A stretch of DNA of 64,000 bases from Paracoccus marinaquae (GCF_018860165.1 NZ_JAHKNG010000001.1:186001-250000); one strand, 5' to 3'. Numbered from the stretch's first letter, positions 16,176 to 27,169 are shown. The notes: generated by a model from the letters alone, not told the origin. Translations and numbers: made by a program.

Positions 16176-17411
16176 CTACTCCGCCGCGCTTTGCAGTCCC
16201 AGCCGGCTGGCCATGGTGGCGCAGTACCAGTCGACCAGATGGATCACCCCGGCCTCCTGCCGCGGCGAATAGGGGCCGGGCTCATAGGCGGGCGACAGGA
16301 TGCCGGCCTGATTTTCCTCGACCACGCGGCGATCCTCGTCATTGGTGGCCAGCCAGACCTCGGTCAGCTTGGCCAGATCGTAGTCGCGGCCCTCGACCGC
16401 GTCCTTGTGGACCAGCCATTTCGTGGTGACCTCGGTCTCGGTGGGGCTGATCGGCAGAATGCGGAAGACGATCGCGTGATCGGGCAGGAAATGGTTCCAG
16501 CTTGACGGGAAGTGGTAGAACATCAGGCTGCCGGCGTCGTTCCACGGGATCGAGCCCATGCGCTGCATCACCGCCGCCTTGCCCGACATGGTAAAGCTTT
16601 CCTGATTGTCCATCAGCGGCGCACGCGCCATCCGCCACTGCATGTCGGGGGCGTTCACGAACCGCGCCGGCAGGCCCGCCGCGTCGCAGCGGTCCCAATG
16701 GGTCAGGATCTCGTTGCTGGCGGAATGCGGTCCTTCCATCACCGTCATCAGCGGATCGTCGGAATAGGTCCGGCACAGTTCGGGATGCGCACCGCCGCAG
16801 TGATAGCATTCGCGGTTGTTCTCCATCACCAGCTTCCAGTTGCCCTTCTCGACGATGGTCGAGCTGTGGGCGATCTTCGCGTCGCTCAGCCCGCTGGGGG
16901 CGAGATAGCGCATCAGGTTCTGGGCAAGCTCGTTGACCGCGGGCGGCACCTTGGCGACGCAGATGAAGACCATCCCGCCCAGGTCGATGCAATGGACCGG
17001 CTTCAGCCCGTATTTCGAGGCGTCGAACCCTTCGCCCATGTCGCGCGCATAAAGCAGCCTGCCGTCCAGATCGTAGGTCCACTGGTGGTAGGGGCAGACC
17101 AGCTTAGGGTTGCTGCCCGAGGCCTTGGCGCACAGCCGCTGGCCGCGATGGCGGCAGACATTGTGGAAGGCGCGGATGCGGCCATCGCCGCCCCGCACGA
17201 TGATGACCGGAAAGGCGCCCAGTTGCAGGGTGGCGAAATTGCCGGCCTTGGGGATCTCGCAGGCCGGGACCGCGAAGACCCATTCCCGGTACCAGATCTG
17301 TTCCAGATCGTCGTGCAGGGTCTGCTGGTTGCAATAGAGATCGCGGGGCAGCGAATGGCCGGGCTGGCGTTGGGCGATCAGTTCGGCGGTCGAAAGGCTC
17401 ATCTGGGTCAT
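16176..17411 (-). CDS. gbcA: Glycine betaine monooxygenase (Rieske oxygenase) GbcA
   Basis: 411 residues. The Rieske cluster ligands are C86-R-H88 and C106-P-Y-H109, in a ring-hydroxylating-oxygenase fold with a C-terminal mononuclear-iron domain (ENNRECYHCGGAHPELCRTY contains the His pair). With GbcB it oxidatively demethylates glycine betaine to dimethylglycine and formaldehyde. The start MTQMSLSTAEL has AGGTG 7 bases upstream; the much longer upstream frame runs through the promoter region. It feeds betaine into C1 and glycine metabolism. Confidence 0.92.
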   Translation of the reverse strand: MTQMSLSTAELIAQRQPGHSLPRDLYCNQQTLHDDLEQIWYREWVFAVPACEIPKAGNFATLQLGAFPVIIVRGGDGRIRAFHNVCRHRGQRLCAKASGSNPKLVCPYHQWTYDLDGRLLYARDMGEGFDASKYGLKPVHCIDLGGMVFICVAKVPPAVNELAQNLMRYLAPSGLSDAKIAHSSTIVEKGNWKLVMENNRECYHCGGAHPELCRTYSDDPLMTVMEGPHSASNEILTHWDRCDAAGLPARFVNAPDMQWRMARAPLMDNQESFTMSGKAAVMQRMGSIPWNDAGSLMFYHFPSSWNHFLPDHAIVFRILPISPTETEVTTKWLVHKDAVEGRDYDLAKLTEVWLATNDEDRRVVEENQAGILSPAYEPGPYSPRQEAGVIHLVDWYCATMASRLGLQSAAE

Positions 17412-17604
17412 CTGGCACCTGTAATCGTTGGCGCGGGTTGGGGTTCCCGGCCAGCCTACCCGTGCCGCCGCGCCGAAACGGATGAATTGCGACCTCGCAT
17501 CCTCGGTTTCAGACATCCGCCACCGTGCCATGAGCAAAACCGCAGGGACTGGCATTGCTGCCACAGCTATCTGTCCTGTGCCGGTCCCCGGCGGCGGGGC
17601 CGAA

Positions 17605-18276
17605 TCAGCCCAGCGGAACGCGCGCGATCTGATGAAAGCTGCCAGCCTCATCCTCGCCGGCCAGCGTGATCGCATCGACCGGATGCGGGTCGGGCAGCAG
17701 CGGCGCCAGTTCCGGCGCCAGCGTCGCCAGAAGAATCTCGGCCTCGGGGGCGGTCATCCGGTCGCCCAGCGTCATGTGAAAGCGGAACTGGTCCATCACC
17801 CAAGGATAGCCCCAGCGATCCAGCAGCGCGCGCTGTGCCGCGGTCAGCCGTTCAGGGGCGCGGCGGGCGCGTTCCTCGGGCGTCGGGGGCGCGCGATGCT
17901 GGTCCAGATCGCGGACGATCCGCGCCGCGAGGTCGTGCAGGCCGGGGGCGGGCGCGGATGGAACCAGGGCCGGAAAGCCGTCCAGCAGGGCCAGTTGCAG
18001 TCCGCCCTGCAGCGAGACGGGTTCAAGAGCCGCGGCCAGATCACGCAGATCCGCCAGAAGGGCGGCTTCGCTGCTGTCCGGGGCCAGCCGGAACGGCGGC
18101 TTCAGCGTGGCGTGAAAGCCGTAGCGACGCGGCGACCGCGTCAGCGCCTCGATCCGCGCCGGCCTGACCTCGAAAGCCCTAGACCTGGCGATGTCCCAGC
18201 CCAGCCAGACCGCACCGAATTCGGCCAGCGGCCCGGTCGCGGTGTAGTAGATCGCGTAGCGGCGCCATTCGCCCAT
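17605..18276 (-). CDS. DUF1045 protein, 2H-phosphoesterase fold
   Basis: 223 residues with two H-x-T motifs, FHATLKPPF near residue 56 and FHMTLGDR near residue 174, the pattern of the 2H phosphoesterase (LigT-like) superfamily. DUF1045 proteins are often found in phosphonate (phn) operons, but here no phn lyase genes are adjacent. The start MGEWRRYAIYY is the family start; the longer frame is not similar to the family. It is oriented like gbcA, 193 bases upstream of it. The substrate is unknown. Confidence 0.82.
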   Translation of the reverse strand: MGEWRRYAIYYTATGPLAEFGAVWLGWDIARSRAFEVRPARIEALTRSPRRYGFHATLKPPFRLAPDSSEAALLADLRDLAAALEPVSLQGGLQLALLDGFPALVPSAPAPGLHDLAARIVRDLDQHRAPPTPEERARRAPERLTAAQRALLDRWGYPWVMDQFRFHMTLGDRMTAPEAEILLATLAPELAPLLPDPHPVDAITLAGEDEAGSFHQIARVPLG

Positions 18277-18493
18277 GTCTGACCTCGCTGGGGGGGTACA
18301 CCGGAGGGACTTCGCGCCGGGTCCGGTCCTGCCCGTTTGCGGCCGATCCTGCCCGATCGCCCGGGCGATGGCCATATCCCGTCAAAGGGGCTTGATCCGA
18401 TCGCATCGCCCACGGCAGGGCGGTGCCAGCCCGGCCTTGCTGACGTGACCCTGCCGTCCTATCAGGGTGCAGTCCAACGAAAGGCTTTAACCG

Positions 18494-19564
18494 ATGCGCT
18501 CGACCGCCTCCTACTTTCGATGGCCGCTGATCGTGACGGTTCTGGGCGTCGCCCTGGCTGGCGCCCTGGGGTGGAGGTTCTCGGGGACGAGTGCGGGCGC
18601 GATCTCGTTTCTGGTGATCGCGGCGGTGCTGGCGGTGCTGGAAATCTCGCTCAGCTTCGACAATGCCATCGTCAATGCCAACAAGCTGAAAGAGATGTCG
18701 CCCGTCTGGCAGCGGCGCTTTCTGACCTGGGGCATCCTGATCGCGGTCTTCGGGATGCGGGTTATCTTTCCCCTGCTGATCGTCGTCATCGCCGCCCGGA
18801 TCGGGCCGTGGCAGGCGATCGAACTGGCCGCGACCCGCCCGGCCGAATATGCCGAACTGATCCGGGGGGCGCATCTGCCCATCGCGGCTTTCGGTGGCTC
18901 GTTCCTGATGCTGGTCGCGCTGACCTTCTTCTTCGACCAGTCGAAGGAGGTGCATTGGATCGGCCGGCTGGAACGCGCATTGCGGTCCTGCGGATCGGTC
19001 CGGGGAATGGAGGTCGGGTTCGTTCTGGTCCTGATCCTCGTCTTCGTCTGGCTGCTGCCGGTGCGCGACGAAAAGCTGTTCATGTTCAGCGGCATGTGGG
19101 GGATCGTCACCTTCCTTGCGGTCGATGCCCTGGGGCATGTGCTGGACCGCTGGGGCGAGAGGCAGGGCAGCGCCGCCCGGGGCACGGCACAGGCCGGGCT
19201 GGGGGCGTTCCTGTATCTCGAGGTTCTGGACGCCTCGTTCAGCTTTGACGGGGTGATCGGGGCCTTCGCGCTGACCCAGAACCTGTTCCTGATCGCCATC
19301 GGCCTTGGCATCGGCGCGATGTATGTGCGCGCCATGACCGTGATGCTGGTCGAGCGCGGCACGCTGGCCGAGTTCCGTTATCTGGAGCATGGTGCCTTCT
19401 GGTCGATCCTCGTGCTGTCGATCATCATGTTCGGCCAGACCATGTGGCATCTGCCCGAGGTGGTGACCGGGCTTCTGGGGGCCTGCTTCATCGCCACGGC
19501 CTTTGTCAGTTCGGTGCTGTGGAACCGCCGCCATCACGGGCAGGGCGGCGAACACGGGTCCTGA
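18494..19564 (+). CDS. DUF475 integral membrane protein, TerC-like
   Basis: 356 residues with about nine membrane segments. The two repeated signature segments EISLSFDNAIVNANKL (about 51-66) and LDASFSFDGVIGAFAL (about 247-262) hold acidic residues within the membrane, as in DUF475/TerC proteins implicated in metal-ion handling. Function is not established for this subfamily. It is preceded by AAAGG and followed after 91 bases by the TDT-family gene in the same direction. Confidence 0.85.
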   Translation: MRSTASYFRWPLIVTVLGVALAGALGWRFSGTSAGAISFLVIAAVLAVLEISLSFDNAIVNANKLKEMSPVWQRRFLTWGILIAVFGMRVIFPLLIVVIAARIGPWQAIELAATRPAEYAELIRGAHLPIAAFGGSFLMLVALTFFFDQSKEVHWIGRLERALRSCGSVRGMEVGFVLVLILVFVWLLPVRDEKLFMFSGMWGIVTFLAVDALGHVLDRWGERQGSAARGTAQAGLGAFLYLEVLDASFSFDGVIGAFALTQNLFLIAIGLGIGAMYVRAMTVMLVERGTLAEFRYLEHGAFWSILVLSIIMFGQTMWHLPEVVTGLLGACFIATAFVSSVLWNRRHHGQGGEHGS

Positions 19565-19655
19565 TCCCGACGAGACGCCGGCCAGAGACTGCTTGCGGCG
19601 GCCTCCTTGGCCGGCCCATAAAGGCCCATCAGCGGCAGAACTGGAACATTGGCCC

Positions 19656-20729
19656 ATGCCCGGCGCCGACACGCCAACCCGGGACTCCCTCAGCGGCAGG
19701 CTGCTGCGCCCCGATGTCAGCCGGCTGTCCCCGGCCTATTTCGCGATGGTCATGGCAACCGGGATCGTTTCGCTGGCGGCCGACCAGATCGGGCTGCGGG
19801 GCGTCGCGGTGGCGTTGTTCGCCGTTGCGGGCATTGCCTATGTCGTGCTGTGGGGGCTGACGCTCATGCGCCTTCTGCGGCATCGCGCGCGGCTGCTGGC
19901 GGATATGTTCGATCATCTCCGCGGACCCGGCTTCTTCACCATGGTCGCGGCCTCCAGCGTGCTGGGCAGCGAGTTCGTGCTGCTGGCGGACCGCCCGGCC
20001 GCCGCTTTCGTTTTGTGGGGCGTTGCCGCCTTTCTGTGGTTCGGCCTGACCTACACGATCTTCACCGCCCTCACGATCAAGCAGGTCAAGCCGCCGCTGG
20101 ATCAGGGAATCAGCGGGGCCTGGTTGCTGGCGGTGGTGGCGACGCAATCCATTGCCGTGCTGTCCACGCTGCTGGCCGTTCAGCTGCCGCAACCCTATCG
20201 GCTGGACCTGAACTTTCTGGCGCTGTCGATGTGGTTGTGGGGCGGCATGCTCTACATCTGGTTGATGTCGCTGATCTTCTATCGCTATGCGTTTTTCCGG
20301 TTCTCGCCGGGCGATCTGTCACCGCCCTACTGGATCAACATGGGGGCGATGGCGATTTCGACCCTGGCCGGGGCGCTGCTGATCCGGAATTCGCAGGACG
20401 CCCCGTTCCTGCATTCGATCGTTCCCTTCATGAAGGGCTTCACGGTGTTCTACTGGGCGACCGGAACCTGGTGGATCCCGATGCTGCTGATCCTCGGGGT
20501 CTGGCGGCATGTCTATATGCGCTTTCCGCTGCGCTATGATCCGCTGTACTGGGGGGCGGTCTTTCCGCTTGGCATGTATGCGGTCTCGACCCATCAGATG
20601 GCCCTCGCGCTGGAGTTCCATTTTCTCGACCCGCTGACCCGGACCTTTTCCGTCATCGCGCTGATCGTCTGGACGGTCGCGTTCCTAGCCTATCTCGTGA
20701 ACCTGTTGCGGCCGCAAGGCGCGGCCTGA
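19656..20729 (+). CDS. TDT-family (tellurite/C4-dicarboxylate, SLAC1-like) membrane transporter
   Basis: 357 residues with about ten membrane helices. The opening LSPAYFAMVMATGIVSLAAD and the FFTMVAASSVLGSEF segment are typical of the TDT family, which includes TehA, Mae1 and plant SLAC1 anion channels. The substrate (C4-dicarboxylate, sulfite, nitrate or another anion) cannot be deduced. The start is the ATG of MPGADTPTRDSLSG; a GTG start 51 codons earlier would add a segment unlike the family. It ends 35 bases from the convergent nirX. Confidence 0.82.
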   Translation: MPGADTPTRDSLSGRLLRPDVSRLSPAYFAMVMATGIVSLAADQIGLRGVAVALFAVAGIAYVVLWGLTLMRLLRHRARLLADMFDHLRGPGFFTMVAASSVLGSEFVLLADRPAAAFVLWGVAAFLWFGLTYTIFTALTIKQVKPPLDQGISGAWLLAVVATQSIAVLSTLLAVQLPQPYRLDLNFLALSMWLWGGMLYIWLMSLIFYRYAFFRFSPGDLSPPYWINMGAMAISTLAGALLIRNSQDAPFLHSIVPFMKGFTVFYWATGTWWIPMLLILGVWRHVYMRFPLRYDPLYWGAVFPLGMYAVSTHQMALALEFHFLDPLTRTFSVIALIVWTVAFLAYLVNLLRPQGAA

Positions 20730-20764
20730 AAAGTGCCGGGCAGCCCTTGCCCGTTCGGGTAAGA

Positions 20765-21643
20765 TCAGCCGGGCACGCCCGCAGGGATTTGCAGCTCGAT
20801 CCGGCATTCCGGCAATTGTGCCATGGCCCGCACGGCTTCTTCCGGCGTCATCAGGCACAGCGCCGTGGACAGGCCGTCGGCCAGTGCGGCCTGCGGCGCG
20901 CTGACCGAGATCGTGTCCCACAGGGGCGGGCGGTCGTCGTGGGCCATGATATGCGGCATCTGCCGCGGGCCGATCCGGGTGGCGGAAGGCGAGGAGGTCG
21001 CCAGCGCCCGCGCGGACAGGATCAGGCGCTGGTGGACGCGCCCGCGGGCATCGGCGAGTTCCGCCCGCCAGCCATGGCTGCCAAGGGCGCGAACCTCGCC
21101 GGTGTCGATCAGCAGGTCGGTCAGGTCGTGGCGCGCGGCGGCGGCGGCCAGCTGGTCCGCGGCCCATCCCTGGGCGATGCCGTTGAAGGTCAGTGCCATG
21201 CCCGGACGCGCCAGCGAAACCTCGCGGTCCGACCAGCTCACGCCCTGCCAGCCGGTCACGGCGCGGCTTTCATCCGTTCCCCCGGCGCGTGCCAGCCAGA
21301 GCGGCTGGATGGTCGGATCGAACACGCCGCCGGTGATCCGGTGCAGCCGATCCGACAGCGCCAGAAGTTCGATCATCCCGTCTGCGGGAAAGCGCAGCCC
21401 GCCGATCCGGTTCAGCCGCTGGAGGTCGGAGGCGCGATGCAGCGAGAACAGGCTTTCGACATGGGCCAGCACACGCGCCGCCTCGGCGAAGAAGGCCCGG
21501 GCCTGCACCGCCGAGGCGCCTTGCAGGCGCAGGGTCACATCCGCGCCCATGGCCCGGCTGCGCCATTCATCCGTCGCCGCCAGTCCCGCGCGCGGCAGGG
21601 CGGCGGCGCAGGCGGTCAGGATCAGGAAGCGGCGGCGGTTCAT
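20765..21643 (-). CDS. nirX: NirX, periplasmic ApbE-type FMN transferase
   Basis: 292 residues, homologous to NosX and ApbE. A twin-arginine signal (MNRRRFLILTACAAALPRAG) leads to the ApbE domain with SLFSLHRASDLQRLNR and the conserved GIAQGWAADQL and DTGEVRALG segments. ApbE proteins attach FMN covalently to threonine in NosR/NirI/RnfG-type domains. The partner NirI is directly upstream and overlaps by 4 bases (ATGA), so NirX most likely flavinylates NirI. Confidence 0.9.
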   Translation of the reverse strand: MNRRRFLILTACAAALPRAGLAATDEWRSRAMGADVTLRLQGASAVQARAFFAEAARVLAHVESLFSLHRASDLQRLNRIGGLRFPADGMIELLALSDRLHRITGGVFDPTIQPLWLARAGGTDESRAVTGWQGVSWSDREVSLARPGMALTFNGIAQGWAADQLAAAAARHDLTDLLIDTGEVRALGSHGWRAELADARGRVHQRLILSARALATSSPSATRIGPRQMPHIMAHDDRPPLWDTISVSAPQAALADGLSTALCLMTPEEAVRAMAQLPECRIELQIPAGVPG

Positions 21644-23694
21644 GTGACCTCCGGTTGCGCCGGGGCGCTTCGGGCCCGGCGTTTCAGCACCGGGCAGGTC
21701 TGCGGATCGTTCATCACCACCTGGCAGCGCAGGCAGAGAACGCATTCATTCGGGTTGATCCGGCCAAGCGGGTCGATGGCGCCGACGGTGCATTTCGTCT
21801 CGCACAACCGGCATTCGCGGCCGCATTGCGGGCGACGCTTCAGCCAGTCGAAGATCTTCAGCTTGGCCGGGATCGCGAGCCCCGCCCCCAGCGGGCAGAG
21901 ATAGCGGCAATAGAACCGCTCGATGAACAGTCCCGCCCCAAGCACCGCCACGACGAACAGAACGAAGGGCCAGGCGCGCATGAAGCGCATGGAGATCGCC
22001 GTCTTGAAGGGCTCGACCTCGGCCAGGATCAGCGCCTGCTCCATGCTGTAGAAGCTCAGCGCGACGATGGCCACGAACAGCGTGTACTTGATCACCCACA
22101 GCCGTTCATGCAGCGCCTGCGGCACCGCGATCTGCCGCACGCCCAGGCGTTGCGCGGCGATGTTCATCAGCTCCTGCAAGGCGCCGAAAGGACAGAGCCA
22201 GCCGCAGAACACGCCGCGCCCCCAGAACAGCAGGCCCAGGGCCACGGTGGACCAGATCAGGAAGATGATCGGCTCGATCAGGAAGGTTTCCCAGCGGAAT
22301 CCCGACAACAGCGAATTCAGGAAGGCCACCACCTGCACCACCGAAAGCTGGCCGTTCAACCCCCAGCCCAGAACGAGCAGCGTGGTCAGCAGGAAGCCCA
22401 GCCGGACGCGGAACCACAGCTTGGGCCTGCGGACCAGTGCCTCCTGCCCGAACAGGATCAGGGCCAGAACGAACAGCATCAGCCCGACGATGACGATGCC
22501 GGGGATCTTGCGCATCCAGAATTCCTGCCACAGCGGAACCGGTGCCGTGTCGGCGAGGATATAGGTTTCGGGCAGCGAGATGGTGGTCCGAACGGGCAGT
22601 GACGCCTCGCCGCCATTCGTGGCCGCGCGGGTCGCGGTGACGATCAGGTCGAAGGGCCTTTGCGGGTCGATGCCGCCGGTGGCCGGGTCGGTGCTGATCC
22701 GGAACAGACTGATTTCCTTGAACTCCGGCACATCCGGCAGCGCAAGCTTTTCGACCATGGTGAAATCGTCGGTGGCTGGCCGGATCAGGCTGGTATCCTG
22801 CTGAAAGCCGATCCGCTCGAACTGCCCCGAGCGGCGCCATTCGGTTCCGCGCGGGCTCTGGACGCCGCGCGACATGACCGCGACCAGCGCCTCATCGGGT
22901 TGCAGCGCCCCGGTCACCGTGGTGAACAGCTGCGCCCCCAGCAGGTTGCGGCCGATCGTCGGCGGGTCGATCAGCCCGGCATAGATGTCCAGAAACGGCG
23001 CCTCCGAGGGTTGGATCGGAACCTTGGCGTCGGCAAGTGCACGGGCGGCATCCGCCATGGTGATCGTGCTGTGGCCAAAGGCGCCCTGCGCCAGCAACTC
23101 GCCCCAGGTCGCGGGCTGATAGCCGACCCGGTCGATGCCGCCGCCGCCAAGCCCCTGCGCCTGCGCCAGCACCCGCCCGCTGCGCAGGATGCCGTCACGG
23201 ATGACCCCGGTCGACACGGTGGCGCGCGAGATCACGTCGGGCAGGTCGGGATCGGCGCCAAGCGCCGCATAATCGCGCATCAGGTCGGTGCCCCGGAACG
23301 CCTCGACATAGGCGGCGATATCGGCCTCGGATATCCCGAGGCTCAGCACTGGCTCGGTCTGCTGCACCAGTTTGGCGCCGGCGATGACCCCCTCGGGCGT
23401 CACCGCGACCAGCACGTCCAGCGGCTTGCCGGAATAGCCCGTCGTGGTCCCGATTTCCCAGGTCGAGCCGACCAACCCCAGCGGCTGCCCGGCTTGCGTG
23501 GCCCGCCAGCCGGGCACCGGTGTCTCGACGCGTTCCAGGGCAACGGGGCCGTCCTCGGCAAACAGTGCCTGCGCGGTTGCCGGATCGGGGGGCAGTGGGG
23601 CGGCCAGGGTGCTTGCGGCAAGACAAACCCAAACAAGCGGCAGGACAAGCCAACCAAGCAGCCGGTGCCGCGCTTCTGGGATATCGCTGGGCAT
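21640..23694 (-). CDS. nirI: NirI, NosR-type membrane iron-sulfur flavoprotein
   Basis: 684 residues. A signal/anchor (about 11-33) is followed by a periplasmic FMN-binding domain with SRATVSTGVIRDGI (likely flavinylated Thr), then about five membrane helices with FCGWLCPFGALQE and YCRYLCPLGA, and a C-terminal ferredoxin part (CGRECRLCETKC and CVLCLRC). NirI is needed for nirS expression in P. denitrificans. The chosen ATG (MPSDIPEARH) lies downstream of the start site expected from the FNR box; ATG at 23727 would lie upstream of it. Confidence 0.92.
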   Translation of the reverse strand: MPSDIPEARHRLLGWLVLPLVWVCLAASTLAAPLPPDPATAQALFAEDGPVALERVETPVPGWRATQAGQPLGLVGSTWEIGTTTGYSGKPLDVLVAVTPEGVIAGAKLVQQTEPVLSLGISEADIAAYVEAFRGTDLMRDYAALGADPDLPDVISRATVSTGVIRDGILRSGRVLAQAQGLGGGGIDRVGYQPATWGELLAQGAFGHSTITMADAARALADAKVPIQPSEAPFLDIYAGLIDPPTIGRNLLGAQLFTTVTGALQPDEALVAVMSRGVQSPRGTEWRRSGQFERIGFQQDTSLIRPATDDFTMVEKLALPDVPEFKEISLFRISTDPATGGIDPQRPFDLIVTATRAATNGGEASLPVRTTISLPETYILADTAPVPLWQEFWMRKIPGIVIVGLMLFVLALILFGQEALVRRPKLWFRVRLGFLLTTLLVLGWGLNGQLSVVQVVAFLNSLLSGFRWETFLIEPIIFLIWSTVALGLLFWGRGVFCGWLCPFGALQELMNIAAQRLGVRQIAVPQALHERLWVIKYTLFVAIVALSFYSMEQALILAEVEPFKTAISMRFMRAWPFVLFVVAVLGAGLFIERFYCRYLCPLGAGLAIPAKLKIFDWLKRRPQCGRECRLCETKCTVGAIDPLGRINPNECVLCLRCQVVMNDPQTCPVLKRRARSAPAQPEVT

Positions 23695-23750
23695 CGTGAT
23701 CCGATTCCATGTGTGCCCTATGCTCATCTCGCAAACAATGCGGGACATCT

Positions 23751-23764
23751 TTGATCAAAGTCAA
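23751..23764. promoter_or_regulatory. FNR/NNR box between nirI and nirS
   Basis: TTGATCAAAGTCAA matches TTGAT-N4-ATCAA with one mismatch. Its centre is 29.5 bases before CAATAA (23787-23792), a plausible -10 for nirS, giving the class II position of -41.5 and a start near 23799. The same site can serve nirI on the other strand (start near 23716). NNR is the Crp/FNR-family activator of nir and nor genes by nitric oxide in Paracoccus. Confidence 0.87.
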
Positions 23765-23819
23765 AGTCAGCGGCGCGAATCTTGTTCAATAAGGGTACGG
23801 GACGCGATCTAGCCGATAG

Positions 23820-25619
<1,800 letters not shown>

Positions 25620-25631
25620 TGCAGATGCCAC

Positions 25632-25658
25632 GGGGCGGGCGACCATCATGCCCGCCCC
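25632..25658 (+). other. Intercistronic hairpin between nirS and nirC
   Basis: GGGGCGGGC (25632-25640) and GCCCGCCCC (25650-25658) form a perfect 9-bp stem with a 9-base loop, 12 bases after the nirS stop. There is no T-run, so it is more likely an mRNA-stabilising or partial-termination structure that gives more NirS than downstream proteins. An ATG at 25648 lies in its loop/stem boundary, which argues against that start for nirC. Confidence 0.6.
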
Positions 25659-25674
25659 GAGGCGCAGCTTGCAC

Positions 25675-26016
25675 ATGGAATTGTCCCTGATCCGAACAGT
25701 CTTGCGGGCCGGAAGGGCCGTGGCCCTGCTTCTGCTGGTGGCAGGTGCGGCCGATGCCGGATCGCCATTGCCCGAGCGTCAGGCCGAACTGCGCCACATG
25801 GTCAGGCAGGATTGCGGGTCATGCCATGGGCTGAGACTGACCGGCGGCCTTGGCCGCGCGATCACCTCGGAGGCGCTGGCCGGGCGCGATCCGGTTGACC
25901 TCATGGATGTGATTCTTGACGGAATGCCCGGCACCGCGATGCCCGGCTGGCGGCCTCTGCTGACCGAGGAAGAGGCGCGCTGGATTGCCGATTATCTGCT
26001 GACGGAGAGCGAATGA
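25675..26016 (+). CDS. nirC: NirC, small periplasmic c-type cytochrome (c55x)
   Basis: 113 residues: a signal peptide (MELSLIRTVLRAGRAVALLL, cut near residue 28) and one heme site C47-G-S-C50-H51, with a methionine-rich likely sixth ligand region GMPGTAMPGW. NirC can donate electrons to NirS and is implicated in d1 maturation. The ATG at 25675 with GAGGCG upstream is preferred over the one at 25648. It overlaps nirF by 4 bases. nirE, which normally separates nirS and nirC in Paracoccus, is not here. Confidence 0.88.
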   Translation: MELSLIRTVLRAGRAVALLLLVAGAADAGSPLPERQAELRHMVRQDCGSCHGLRLTGGLGRAITSEALAGRDPVDLMDVILDGMPGTAMPGWRPLLTEEEARWIADYLLTESE

Positions 26017-27167
26017 TGCTGAAGGTTCTCGCCCTGACCGTTCTGGCCGCCCTTCCCGCCGCGGCCGCCGAGGATCTGCGCGGCACCGGCGACCTGGGTC
26101 TGATCGTCGAGCGCGAGGCCGGATCGCTGCTGGTCGTGGACCGCAGCGAACGCGCCGCCATCGGCCGGATCGAAGGCCTGGGTGACCTGTCCCACGCAAG
26201 CCTCGTCTATTCCCCCGACGAACGCTTCGCCTATGTCTTCGGCCGCGACGGCGGGCTGACCAAGGTCGATATCCTGACCCGGGCCATCGTCAGGCGCGTC
26301 GTGCAGGGCGGCAATTCCATCGGCGGCGCGATCTCGGATGACGGCCGCCTGATCGCGGTGGCCAATTACGAGCCCGGCGGGGTCAAGGTCTTCGACGCGG
26401 AGACGCTGGACCTGGTCGCGGATGTGCCGATGGGTTCGAAGACCGTGGGCATCGCCGATGTGCCGGGCAGCCGTTTCGCGGTGGCCACATGGGACACGGG
26501 CGAGGTCTGGATCCTCGACCATTCGCAGGACCCGGCGCAGCCCGTCATCACCCGGCTGGAAGGGATCGGCGCCAATCCCTATGACGCGCTGCTGACCGGC
26601 GACGGGCGCACCTATATCGTCGGGTTGTTCGGCGAGAAGGGGCTGACCGCCATTGATCTGTGGCAGGACCCGCCGCAGGTGACCCGCTTCCTGCCGGATT
26701 ACGGCAAGAACCAGCCCGACCTGCCGGTCTACAAGATGCCGCATCTGCAGGGCTGGACACTGGCGGATGGCGTTTTCGCGCTGCCGGCGGTGGGACTGCA
26801 CCAGCTTCTGTGGGTCGATGCCGAGGGCCTGACCGAGATCGCCCGCACCGATCTGGCGGGCCAGCCGGTCTTTGCGCTGGCCCGGCCCGACAAGCGCGAG
26901 GTCTGGGTGAATTTCGCCCCGCCCGACAACGACAAGGTGCAGGTGGTGGACGTGCTGACCCAGCAGGTCACCGACACACTGACCCCCGGCAAGGGTGTGC
27001 TGCACATGGAGTTCGCGCCCCGCGGGCGCGAGGTCTGGCTGTCGGTCCGCGACGAGAACCGGGTCGAGATCCGCGATACCCGCAGCCGCGAGGTTCTGGG
27101 TGAGATCGAGGCGCGCGCGCCCTCGGGCATCTTCTTCACCGACCGCGCGCACAGGACAGGGTTGTAG
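26013..27167 (+). CDS. nirF: NirF, heme d1 biosynthesis protein
   Basis: 384 residues with a signal peptide (MMLKVLALTVLAALPAAAAE) and an eight-bladed propeller related to the d1 domain of NirS but without a heme c domain. NirF binds late d1 precursors and is needed for the heme d1 pathway. Repeated blades are visible as HASLVYSPDERFAYVFGRDG and SIGGAISDDGRLIAVANYEP. The start codon overlaps the nirC stop; nirDL follows after 2 bases. Confidence 0.93.
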   Translation: MMLKVLALTVLAALPAAAAEDLRGTGDLGLIVEREAGSLLVVDRSERAAIGRIEGLGDLSHASLVYSPDERFAYVFGRDGGLTKVDILTRAIVRRVVQGGNSIGGAISDDGRLIAVANYEPGGVKVFDAETLDLVADVPMGSKTVGIADVPGSRFAVATWDTGEVWILDHSQDPAQPVITRLEGIGANPYDALLTGDGRTYIVGLFGEKGLTAIDLWQDPPQVTRFLPDYGKNQPDLPVYKMPHLQGWTLADGVFALPAVGLHQLLWVDAEGLTEIARTDLAGQPVFALARPDKREVWVNFAPPDNDKVQVVDVLTQQVTDTLTPGKGVLHMEFAPRGREVWLSVRDENRVEIRDTRSREVLGEIEARAPSGIFFTDRAHRTGL

Positions 27168-27169
27168 CC

